A stretch of DNA of 64,000 nt, from positions 1-64,000 of the forward strand of contig CAUJCR010000001.1 of NCBI GenBank assembly GCA_963169355.1. The letters are read 5' to 3'. The notes beneath the pieces are model-generated. The model did not search any database. It saw only the letters and a program-made list of their open reading frames with translations, and had not been told where the DNA came from. Position numbers and translations under genes: made by a program. This document shows, piece after piece, positions 44,939 through 53,434 of the stretch. Position 1 is the stretch's first letter; the number at the start of each line of letters is the position of its first letter. The stretch is from Bacteroidota bacterium (GTDB taxonomy: Bacteria; Bacteroidota; Bacteroidia; B-17B0; Aurantibacillaceae).

Positions 44939-44979
44939 TTAATCCATCTCATTATTCATCATTGTTATCAAATTGTATT

Positions 44980-47900
44980 ATGCGAAAAATTTATTTAAGC
45001 CTTTTATTACTTTGTACAGTTAGTCAGCTTTTTTCTCAAGGCGAAAATTGCTCGGCTGCAACCTTAATTAGTAATGGTTCTTGTGTAACAGGCTCTGCTG
45101 GACTTACACAAAACATTCCTGGTTGTGTAGGAACAGCCGATGATGATGTTTGGTACAGATTTGTGGCAACAAGTACAAGCCATTCAGTTACGGTTACTGG
45201 TTCAGCTGGTTTTGACGCTGTTTTACAAGTTTTTTCTGGGCCTTGTTCGGCTTTAGTCTCTATGGCCTGTGTAGATAATTCTTTATCTGGACAGTCGGAG
45301 TCGACTGTTGTTTCAGGATTAACAATTGGTAACACCTATTATATTAGAACCTATCATTATTACACAGGTTCTGGATCATCCACCTTTACACTATGTTTAA
45401 ATACGCCACCTCCTCCTCCATCAAACAATAATTGTGCGAGTGCTATAAATTTAACTGTCAACTCGGGTTGTGTTCAAACAAGCGGTACTACATTAGGAGC
45501 CACCACTCAAACTCAATTCCCAATTTGTGCAGGTACACCCAATGATGATGTGTGGTACACCTTTACAGCTACAAATTATACACAAACCATTCAGGTAACA
45601 GGATCTACCAATATGGACGCTGTCATTCAATTATTTTCAGGTTCATGTGGTTCATTTACTCAATTAAGTTGTACTGATAATACATTTTCAGGAGGTGTTG
45701 AATCGGTTACTGCCAGTGGTTTAACACCAGGGGTTCAATATTTTTTCAGAGTGTATGATTATTATTCAGACCCAGGAGCAACCTTTAGTGTATGTGTATC
45801 TGGAAATAGTATTATACCTGGTTCTCAGCCAAATGACGACCCATGTTCGGCTATACAATTACCTCCAGTAACTTCAGACTGTAATTATCAGATGTTTTCA
45901 AATATTGGTGCAACAACTACATCTTCAACACTTGCACCTAACCCAACAGGATGCACTGGCGGTACTGGTGGATTTACTGGCACTAGCAAAGATGTATGGT
46001 TTGCCATCACAGTTCCAGCTAGTGGCAATTTATGTATTACGCCCATGCCAAATTACACAACGGCTCCTGCAGTAACGGATGGTGTAATGGCTCTATATAG
46101 TGGCTCTTGTGGAAGTTTAACTCAAATTGCTTGCTCAGATGATGCGGATGGAATTCCTTATAATTATCCAGGAACAGCGAATGATTTTTTACCTTATTTG
46201 AATGTAACAGGATTAACAGCTGGTTCAACCGTTTATTTAAGATATTGGGGCTGGGGTTCTCAAGCAGGAAACTTTGGAATATGTGTTCAAGCTCCCACAA
46301 ATGACTCATGTTACAAAGCCTTATATATATGTGACTTAAATGGTTATGCGGCTTCTACAAGCCCAGCATACACGCCTGATAGACCAGGAACAGGAGCAGG
46401 ACAAATGTATGGAAATAACGAAACTCCAGCTGGCGTGGATCAACCAAATGGTACAAATACAGGTGGTATTTTTGGGTATTATCCTCCAAGTAATATACCT
46501 GGTCCTTTTTCATCTCCAGCCATAGATGTGAATATTGATAATAACTCATGGATTAGATTTACAGCGGCTACACCTACCGTTTCATTAAGGGTAAACGTTT
46601 ATAATTGTTGGGAAAATGGACCTACTAATCAAGGTGTACAAATGCAAATTTTTAGTGGAACAAATTGTTCGAGTTTCACCCCTGTATCATCCTTTAGAGA
46701 AGGCATTGGTACTTATACCGTTACTACTGCTGTTCCACTCATAGTAGGTAATGATTATTATTTGATGGTAGATGGTTGGGGAGGAAACATTTGTAATTAC
46801 AGTATTCAAGCCTTATCAGGTGTTGCATTTCCTGATATTACAGCTACTCCAACGAATATTTGTGCCGGACAATCAGCAACTTTAACGGCACCTTCTGGTG
46901 CTACAAGTTATACTTGGGCACCAACTGGTGAAACAACTCAATCCATCGTTGTAAGCCCAGGCACTACGATGACTTATTCATGTATCGTAACAGGTGTATG
47001 TGGTTATAAGCAAACCTTAACCAAAACAATAACCATGTTACCTTCGCCCTCAGTAACTATTAACGGAGGCGCCGCTATTACTACTTGTGGTACGAATACA
47101 ATAACCCTAACAGGAAGCGGTGCATCAACTTATACTTGGAGTACTGGAAACACAACATCTTCATTTACAGTTGCACCCTCAGGAAGTACCAGTTACTCGG
47201 TGATTGGCACAGCAGCGAATGGTTGTACAAGTACAGCTGTTACTAATGTTACTGTCAATCCAGTTCCTAACATTCTGCCAGCGGGTACAAACACTATATG
47301 TAATGGAGCATCTACCAATCTTACCGTGAGTGGAGCTAATACATACACTTGGTCGCCTGCTGCATCATTAAGCCCCTCCACAGGAACAAATGTAGTAGCT
47401 ACACCAACCACAGGAACTAATTATACCATAACTGGAACGGCTACTAATGGTTGTACGAATACAGCTACTTATTCCGTAACCGTCAATCCTAGACCTAACG
47501 TTTCAACAACTGCTACAAGCACATTAATTTGTAGTGGAGGCTCCGTAACATTACAAGGAACAGGCGCTAATTCTTATACATGGACAGGTGGTATTACAGA
47601 TGGCGTTGCTTTTACGCCTACGGTTACTACTACTTATACAGTAACAGGAACTAATGCCGCAACAGGATGTACCAATACCGCCGTAAGAACAATTTCTGTA
47701 AATACTACACCAACAGTATCTTCTACGGCTAGTAATTCTGTCATTTGTAATGGACAATCGGTTACTTTAAATGGAACGGGTGCTAATACTTACACATGGA
47801 CAGGAGGTGTTACGAATGGTGTTGCTTTTACACCAACTACAACCAATACATATACAGTTACTGGAACAGCCACTAATGGCTGTACAAATACAGCAGTTGT

Positions 47901-50900
47901 AACTATTACCGTTAATCCAAAGCCAACTGTTTCTTCAACAGCAACTAACTCAGTCATTTGTAATGGACAATCCGTTACTTTAAATGGAACAGGTGCTAAT
48001 ACTTATTCATGGACAGGAGGCATTATTAATGGTGTTGCATTTACACCAAGCAGCACAACAACTTATACAGTTATAGGTACAGATGCTGTTACTGGCTGTA
48101 CAAATACTGCTGTAAGAACAATAACCGTAAATAGTTTACCATCTACAATAGCGAGTACTTCGGGCTCTATTACTTGTGCCACTAATACCATTAACCTCAA
48201 CTCGAGCACTTCTGGTTTATCATACACTTGGACTGCACCTAGTGGAAGCTCAATTACTGGCGGAACAGCCAATAACCAAAATGCAATTGGACAAGGGGCA
48301 GGTACCTACACGTTAGTAGTGATGAATGCTTCTAACTGTACTTATTCAACTACCTTATCAGCCAATGTTAATACTACAGTACCAACCGCATCTGCCACTA
48401 ATGGCACATTAACTTGTGCTGTAACATCTACGGTTTTAGTTGGCGGACCAACTAGTGGTGTAACTTATAACTGGAGCGGACCAGGCATTTTAGGCCCTAA
48501 TACTACTGCAAATATCACTGTAACAGTTACAGGGAATTATTCTTTAGTTACAACAAGTACCTTAACAGGTTGCTCAAGTACAGTAACAGCCATTGGAACT
48601 GTTACAAATAACTTAACAACACCTACTGTAAGCGCAGGTTCAAACCAAACAATAACCTGTGCTGCACCAACCGTTACGCTAACAGGAAATGCTACCTCAG
48701 GCTCTAGTTATAACTGGAGTAATGGTGCAACCACATCTACAACATCAGTAGGTGGTTCGGGTATTTATACATTAACGGCTACTAATCCTGTAACGGGTTG
48801 CTCTTCGTCGGCTACCGTGCAGGTAATTCCAAGTGCTGGTACACCAACAGGAACTTTGTCGGCTGTTACTAATTCTATTACTTGTGCCAATACAACGGTG
48901 TCGGTTGGTATTACATCAACTACAACACCAATTTCCATTTTATGGGCAGGGCCTGGCATTGTAGGCGCTACAAACACCCCTACAATAAACGTTAATCAAG
49001 GAGGAACTTATACGGTAACACTTACCAATACTTCAAATAGTTGCTCAGCACCTTATACCATTGTTGTTCCATCTAATACTACGCCAGTAGTAGCAAGTGC
49101 TAGTATTTCACCATCTTCAAGTATTACTTGTAGTACGCAAAGTATAACCTTAAGTGCTAGCCCAACTGGTGCTAATTATGCTTATGCATGGTCGGGCGCA
49201 GGCATTGTTTCGGGAGGAACAACAGCTAACCCAGTGGTAAATGCTGGAGGAAATTATACCGTTACAATTACCAATACAATAACTGGTTGTAGTGGGGCAA
49301 CTGGAACAACACAAGTATTTGTGCCAACTAATACCACAACACCAAACTTAAATTTAAGTGCTAATTCTGTTACTACAACTTGCTCTAATCCATCAGCCGT
49401 AGTTACAGCAACTAGTAGCTCTGGTACCAATACCACTTATACTTGGACAGCGCCAAGCACTGGTAATTTAAGTAATCCCAATGTTTCAAATCCTAGCTTA
49501 GGTGGTAGTGGTGTATTTACGGTAGTGGCTACCAATACTATTAATGGTTGTGTATCTGCTCAAGCTACTGTAAATGTAGTACCTGATAATAACATTCCAA
49601 CTTATACCTTATCAGCTAATGCTGCATCAATTACTTGTTCTACCACTACACCAAGCGTTACTATTTCAACCAATGTTTCGGGAGCAACTTTCTCATGGAC
49701 ACCAAACCCAGCTAGTGGTGGTAATACAGCTACGCCAACATTTACAGCGCCTGGTAATTATACCTGTGTTATTACAAATACAGTAAATAACTGTTCAACT
49801 AATTCACCAATGGTAAGTATTAATACAAATACTACTAGCCCTATGGTTACTATTGCGCCATCTTCTTCTATTACATGCGCTAACACCACTGTCAATATCA
49901 CTTCTACGGTAAGCGCTTCTTCTGCAACTTATACTTGGTCGGGTGCTGGAATTACAGGTGCAAATAATAACGCAACGGCTAACGCTAATAGTGGTGGAAT
50001 TTATACACTTAATGTTACCGATTTATCTAATGGATGCGTTGGCACAGCTACCACAACAGTAAATACCAACACTACTGCTCCAACTTTAACGGTTTCATCT
50101 ACTAATACATTAATTAGTTGTGGCGCTAGTTCTGCTACTTTAAATGCGGTTTCATCTATTACCGATACACCAGTGTGGTTTGGTACAACTTCTTCTACCT
50201 TAGCTGTTACAAGTGCTGGAGATTACGTTGCCACCGTTGTAGATGCTATAACAGGTTGTTCTGCATCGCAAACAATTACAATAACTAGTAGTATTAATCC
50301 GCCAGATGCCAATGCTGGTGCCGCAGTGGTTATGCCTTGTGCCTCGCCAACTGTTGCCCTATTAGGAAGTAGTACAACTACCGATGTTGTAACTTACAAT
50401 TGGAATGGACCAACTATTATTTCGGGAGCTAACACTTCAAATCCAGTAGTTGGGGCAGTTGGTATTTATACCTTAACTGTTACAAATACAGCAAATGGAT
50501 GTAGCGCCACAGCTACAGTAGATGTATCGCAAAGTAATGTGATAGCTAATTTTTATGCTGATCCTATGTTTGGCGAAGCACCATTAACCGTTAATTTAAC
50601 TGATTCGAGTACAAATGCAACCACTTTTAGTTGGGATTTTGGTAATGGCTTAACCTCAACTCAACAAAATCCAAGCACCTTATATCCTGATGGTGGCACA
50701 TACACGATTACTTTAGTGGCTAGTTCTGGACCATGTTCGGATACAGCTACCAAAGTGATTACAGTAGAAGATGGATTTGTAATTGAAGTGCCTAATGTGT
50801 TTACGCCTAATGGTGATGGTGTGAACGAAGCATTTCACATAAAAATGAAAGGAGTGAAATCGGCTGAGGGTACAATTTATAATCGTTGGGGACAAATTTT

Positions 50901-51051
50901 ATATAGTTGGGACGCACTAAATACATCTTGGGATGGAAAAGCAGCAAATGGCGAAATATGTCCAGATGCTAATTATTATTACATCATTAAAGTAACTGAT
51001 AAAAAAGACAAAGAACATTTAGTTCCTGGCTATGTTTTAATTATTAGGTAA
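44980..51051 (+). CDS. Giant multi-Ig-domain T9SS type B adhesin
   Basis: I place the start at ATG 44980, where the signal peptide (RKIYLSLLLLCTVSQLFSQ) begins cleanly; TTG at 44962 adds six residues. The ~2,023-residue product has three related cysteine-containing beta modules (DDDVWYRF, NDDVWYTF, KDVWFAI, each with VLQVFSGPC-type strands), a fourth diverged one (~440-620), then 16 Ig-like modules of about 70-90 residues starting near residue 625. A PKD domain (FYADPMFGEAPLTVNLTDSS, FSWDFGNGLT) follows, then a type B sorting domain (VPNVFTPNGDGVNEAFHI, IYNRWGQILY, SWDGKAANGE). Likely a surface adhesin or filament. Modules 5 and 6 are almost identical. Confidence 0.92.
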   Translation: MRKIYLSLLLLCTVSQLFSQGENCSAATLISNGSCVTGSAGLTQNIPGCVGTADDDVWYRFVATSTSHSVTVTGSAGFDAVLQVFSGPCSALVSMACVDNSLSGQSESTVVSGLTIGNTYYIRTYHYYTGSGSSTFTLCLNTPPPPPSNNNCASAINLTVNSGCVQTSGTTLGATTQTQFPICAGTPNDDVWYTFTATNYTQTIQVTGSTNMDAVIQLFSGSCGSFTQLSCTDNTFSGGVESVTASGLTPGVQYFFRVYDYYSDPGATFSVCVSGNSIIPGSQPNDDPCSAIQLPPVTSDCNYQMFSNIGATTTSSTLAPNPTGCTGGTGGFTGTSKDVWFAITVPASGNLCITPMPNYTTAPAVTDGVMALYSGSCGSLTQIACSDDADGIPYNYPGTANDFLPYLNVTGLTAGSTVYLRYWGWGSQAGNFGICVQAPTNDSCYKALYICDLNGYAASTSPAYTPDRPGTGAGQMYGNNETPAGVDQPNGTNTGGIFGYYPPSNIPGPFSSPAIDVNIDNNSWIRFTAATPTVSLRVNVYNCWENGPTNQGVQMQIFSGTNCSSFTPVSSFREGIGTYTVTTAVPLIVGNDYYLMVDGWGGNICNYSIQALSGVAFPDITATPTNICAGQSATLTAPSGATSYTWAPTGETTQSIVVSPGTTMTYSCIVTGVCGYKQTLTKTITMLPSPSVTINGGAAITTCGTNTITLTGSGASTYTWSTGNTTSSFTVAPSGSTSYSVIGTAANGCTSTAVTNVTVNPVPNILPAGTNTICNGASTNLTVSGANTYTWSPAASLSPSTGTNVVATPTTGTNYTITGTATNGCTNTATYSVTVNPRPNVSTTATSTLICSGGSVTLQGTGANSYTWTGGITDGVAFTPTVTTTYTVTGTNAATGCTNTAVRTISVNTTPTVSSTASNSVICNGQSVTLNGTGANTYTWTGGVTNGVAFTPTTTNTYTVTGTATNGCTNTAVVTITVNPKPTVSSTATNSVICNGQSVTLNGTGANTYSWTGGIINGVAFTPSSTTTYTVIGTDAVTGCTNTAVRTITVNSLPSTIASTSGSITCATNTINLNSSTSGLSYTWTAPSGSSITGGTANNQNAIGQGAGTYTLVVMNASNCTYSTTLSANVNTTVPTASATNGTLTCAVTSTVLVGGPTSGVTYNWSGPGILGPNTTANITVTVTGNYSLVTTSTLTGCSSTVTAIGTVTNNLTTPTVSAGSNQTITCAAPTVTLTGNATSGSSYNWSNGATTSTTSVGGSGIYTLTATNPVTGCSSSATVQVIPSAGTPTGTLSAVTNSITCANTTVSVGITSTTTPISILWAGPGIVGATNTPTINVNQGGTYTVTLTNTSNSCSAPYTIVVPSNTTPVVASASISPSSSITCSTQSITLSASPTGANYAYAWSGAGIVSGGTTANPVVNAGGNYTVTITNTITGCSGATGTTQVFVPTNTTTPNLNLSANSVTTTCSNPSAVVTATSSSGTNTTYTWTAPSTGNLSNPNVSNPSLGGSGVFTVVATNTINGCVSAQATVNVVPDNNIPTYTLSANAASITCSTTTPSVTISTNVSGATFSWTPNPASGGNTATPTFTAPGNYTCVITNTVNNCSTNSPMVSINTNTTSPMVTIAPSSSITCANTTVNITSTVSASSATYTWSGAGITGANNNATANANSGGIYTLNVTDLSNGCVGTATTTVNTNTTAPTLTVSSTNTLISCGASSATLNAVSSITDTPVWFGTTSSTLAVTSAGDYVATVVDAITGCSASQTITITSSINPPDANAGAAVVMPCASPTVALLGSSTTTDVVTYNWNGPTIISGANTSNPVVGAVGIYTLTVTNTANGCSATATVDVSQSNVIANFYADPMFGEAPLTVNLTDSSTNATTFSWDFGNGLTSTQQNPSTLYPDGGTYTITLVASSGPCSDTATKVITVEDGFVIEVPNVFTPNGDGVNEAFHIKMKGVKSAEGTIYNRWGQILYSWDALNTSWDGKAANGEICPDANYYYIIKVTDKKDKEHLVPGYVLIIR
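47709..48134 (+). repeat. Recent tandem duplication of adhesin Ig modules
   Basis: Two ~212-bp segments (47709-47920 and 47921-48134) are near-identical: both contain TCATTTGTAATGGACAATC and the coding of NGQSVTLNGTGANTY. The flanking modules are more diverged, indicating recent duplication or conversion. Confidence 0.8.
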
Positions 51052-51054
51052 TTC

Positions 51055-51507
51055 TTAAAATGGTTTTAAAACCATTAAAATAATGATGAGGATAAAGATG
51101 CTGTTTTCGATGCGCTCGTAAAAAAATAATTTTTTAGCCATTGGATAATACGCCTCGGGAATGTTTTCACCTGTGTGTTGATTTAATAACTCTTTTATAG
51201 GTTTTGATTTGGGCGCTAATACAAATGGGCCAAAGCTCAGCGCAATTAAAAACAAAACAATACTGCTTACATACCAACCTCTATAAAACAGATAAGGTTG
51301 CATAATGCCCATGGTAATACCCGATAAAATTAAAAATGTGCCGCCTACCATTACAAATTGATGTAACCTATTTCGGATAATGTATGCGTGTTTTAATTCA
51401 GAAAGGTTGGTGGCTTTTGAAATTACATATATCATCACAAAACCTGGTCCCATACCTAAGATGGCGGATAAAATATGAATGAGTAAGATAAAACTATATA
51501 ATGACAT
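51055..51507 (-). CDS. DUF2269 integral membrane protein
   Basis: A 150-residue protein with four membrane helices. The start SFILLIHILSAILGMGPGFVM matches DUF2269 members, and GGTFLILSGITMGIMQPYLF is typical. Function unknown. Convergent with the adhesin gene, with a 3-bp gap. Confidence 0.82.
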   Translation of the reverse strand: MSLYSFILLIHILSAILGMGPGFVMIYVISKATNLSELKHAYIIRNRLHQFVMVGGTFLILSGITMGIMQPYLFYRGWYVSSIVLFLIALSFGPFVLAPKSKPIKELLNQHTGENIPEAYYPMAKKLFFYERIENSIFILIIILMVLKPF

Positions 51508-51634
51508 TTTATTAATAATACAGAACCTAATGCGATAGATTTTACAATACTTACCGCAAAAGTACGTTTTATAATTTAAAACCTTACAAATTGTAACATA
51601 AACTTATTTATATCATAATTAGTATAATTAATCT

Positions 51635-51642
51635 TACATTTG
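51635..51642 (+). promoter_or_regulatory. -7 element before the glycosyltransferase gene
   Basis: TACATTTG matches TAnnTTTG and lies only 10 bp before ATG 51653, so the leader would be very short. Confidence 0.45.
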
Positions 51643-51652
51643 ATTTTTGAAA

Positions 51653-52957
51653 ATGCCAACAAAACGCGTATTAATAATTACCTACTATTGGCCACCAACT
51701 GGCGGAGCTGGCGTGCAGCGTTGGTTAAAATTCACGAAGTATTTTAGAGAGTTGGGTTACGAACCAATAATTTATACGCCCTCTAATCCTGATTTTCCGA
51801 TTAACGACAACACGCTGTTAAAAGATGTACCCGAAAATTTGGAGGTACTAAAAACAGAAATTTCTGAACCCTACAATGTGTATCGTAAAATAATGGGTAA
51901 GAAAAAAACAGAGGCGGTTAATCAAGGATTTTTATCTGAAGAGAAAGAAAATAATTTTTTAAAATCATTGATGATTTGGATAAGAGGTAATTTTTTTATC
52001 CCCGATGCTCGCCTATTTTGGATAAAACCTTCTATCCGTTTTTTATCTAAGTATATACAACAACACAAAGTAGATGCTGTGATAAGCACAGGGCCACCGC
52101 ATAGTATGCACCTTATTGCCCTAGGTTTAAAACAAAAATTTAACTTGCCTTGGATTGCTGATTTTAGAGACCCTTGGACACAAATAGATTTTTATAGCCA
52201 ACTAAAATTGACAGCCCTTGCCGATAAGAAACATAAACGATTAGAAAAAAAAGTTTTAAGTACCGCCAATAGAGTTGTAACTGTAAGCAAAAGTTGGGCG
52301 AAAGACCTTGAAAAGCTTGGTGGTAGAAATGTAGATGTAATTACGAACGGTTTTGATAGCGATGACTTTAAACAAAATAATAGCAATGAGCTCTTAACTG
52401 GTTTTTTATTTCATCACATTGGTGCATTAAATAAAGATAGAAACCCGCATAATTTATGGAAAGTGTTGGGTGATATATGTAAAGAAAATAGTGCGTTTAA
52501 AAATGACTTACGTTTAAAATTTACAGGAAAAACCGATGCGGCAGTTTTTGAATCGTTAAAACAACATCAACTTTTAAACAATGCTGAAAAAACAGATTAC
52601 TTGCCTCATGCCGAAGTAGTTCAACTTTTGGTTAAATCGCCTATATTATTATTGCCGCTAAATGATACGCCAAATGTAAAAGGCATTATCCCTGGAAAGT
52701 TATTTGAATACTTAGCTGCCAAAAGACCAATTTTTGCGATTGGAGATACGCAAGGCGACACCGCAGCTATTTTACAAGAAGTAAACGCAGGCGCCATGGT
52801 TGGATTTAAAGACTACGAAGCAACTAAACAGGCGGTGCTGAATTTATACCAACACTTTCAATCCAATACGCTAAGTGCCAACATAGGCGATATTACACCT
52901 TACTCGCGCCGACAATGTGCTTCTAAGTATGTGGATTTGCTAAACATAATACAATAA
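51653..52957 (+). CDS. Glycosyltransferase (GT4-like)
   Basis: The start is placed at ATG 51653 (434 residues); TTG 51647 adds only two codons. N half: RVLIITYYWPPTGGAGVQRWLK and DAVISTGPPHSMHLIAL, PWIADFRDPWTQIDF. C half: ANRVVTVSKSWAKDLEKLG, FHHIGALNKDRNPHNLWKV, and PGKLFEYLAAKRPIFAIGD as the donor site. It probably acts on surface polysaccharide. Standalone gene; downstream is a 477-bp gap. Confidence 0.87.
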   Translation: MPTKRVLIITYYWPPTGGAGVQRWLKFTKYFRELGYEPIIYTPSNPDFPINDNTLLKDVPENLEVLKTEISEPYNVYRKIMGKKKTEAVNQGFLSEEKENNFLKSLMIWIRGNFFIPDARLFWIKPSIRFLSKYIQQHKVDAVISTGPPHSMHLIALGLKQKFNLPWIADFRDPWTQIDFYSQLKLTALADKKHKRLEKKVLSTANRVVTVSKSWAKDLEKLGGRNVDVITNGFDSDDFKQNNSNELLTGFLFHHIGALNKDRNPHNLWKVLGDICKENSAFKNDLRLKFTGKTDAAVFESLKQHQLLNNAEKTDYLPHAEVVQLLVKSPILLLPLNDTPNVKGIIPGKLFEYLAAKRPIFAIGDTQGDTAAILQEVNAGAMVGFKDYEATKQAVLNLYQHFQSNTLSANIGDITPYSRRQCASKYVDLLNIIQ

Positions 52958-53112
52958 AAGTTTTCTCTTAAATAATTGAAATCAAAAAAATCTATTTTTG
53001 AAAGGTTCGAAAAAAAGGGAAGTGCACAAAGCACGGATACCTCACACACAATACTACGCTTCATATCCGCGCGAGCGGGTAGCTATATTAAACTACGGTG
53101 TTACTTTTTATG

Positions 53113-53135
53113 CCGCAGCATTACAAATGCAGCGG
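53113..53135. repeat. REP-like palindrome
   Basis: CCGC-A-GCATT-ACA-AATGC-A-GCGG is symmetric about the central ACA, with one A:A mismatch in the stem. Such compact GC-rich palindromes are typical of dispersed REP-type elements. Confidence 0.55.
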
Positions 53136-53174
53136 AGCGGGATCTGGGTTTAATTTACATCTAACATCAACCTG

Positions 53175-53232
53175 CGTTATCATTCACACAAGCTGTTTGT
53201 TATTTATGAAATAAATATACAAATAAAAAATG
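53175..53232 (-). repeat. 58-bp dispersed repeat, copy C
   Basis: Reverse complement matches copy A at 56 of 58 positions (GGC to AGC and TTAATG to TGAATG). The similarity weakly continues for about 15 bases past the 58-bp block. It lies ~40 kb from copies A and B and in the opposite orientation, with no gene following it in its own direction. Confidence 0.9.
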
Positions 53233-53369
53233 AGAAATTACCAACAAATCACTAAAGATGGCGTGATGTCTCATTTACTATTTCCGGGAGTTTAAATAGT
53301 TCATTAACAATCTCAACAGATATTAACAATCCATTAGTATTTAGCGCTTATTTTGTAAATTTAACGAGC

Positions 53370-53399
53370 AGGTGTGTGCGCTAATAGGCGCACTAACCT
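53370..53399 (+). terminator. Hairpin with T tract upstream of dnaE
   Basis: AGGT and GTGCGC pair with GCGCAC and ACCT (inner stem 53376-53381 with 53388-53393) around TAATAG, followed within 7 bases by a T run. It may end a transcript or attenuate dnaE. Confidence 0.5.
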
Positions 53400-53434
53400 C
53401 AAATTATTTTTTTTACCATCTAAGCATTTAATAC

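Larger units (their letters stand above)
52958..53434. other. 477-bp intergenic region with structured, GC-richer segment
   Basis: No supported gene; the short plus-strand frame at 52976-53164 lacks homology-like features and is broken by the hairpins. Between ~53019 and 53135 several stems can form: GTGC/GCAC (53022-53034), CCGC-GCGA-GCGG with a GNRA-type loop (53067-53078), and CCGCaGCATT/AATGCaGCGG (53113-53135). It then contains repeat copy C (53175-53232) and a terminator-like hairpin (53370-53399) before dnaE. Confidence 0.6.

Noticed and set aside
45036-50895. Several 60-99 codon minus-strand frames inside the adhesin gene
   Set aside because: They arise from the Thr/Gly/Asn-rich repeats and have no independent support.
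52976-53164. 62-codon plus-strand frame with no ATG-based support
   Set aside because: It overlaps several hairpins, has no recognisable domain, and its start has no promoter or ribosome site.
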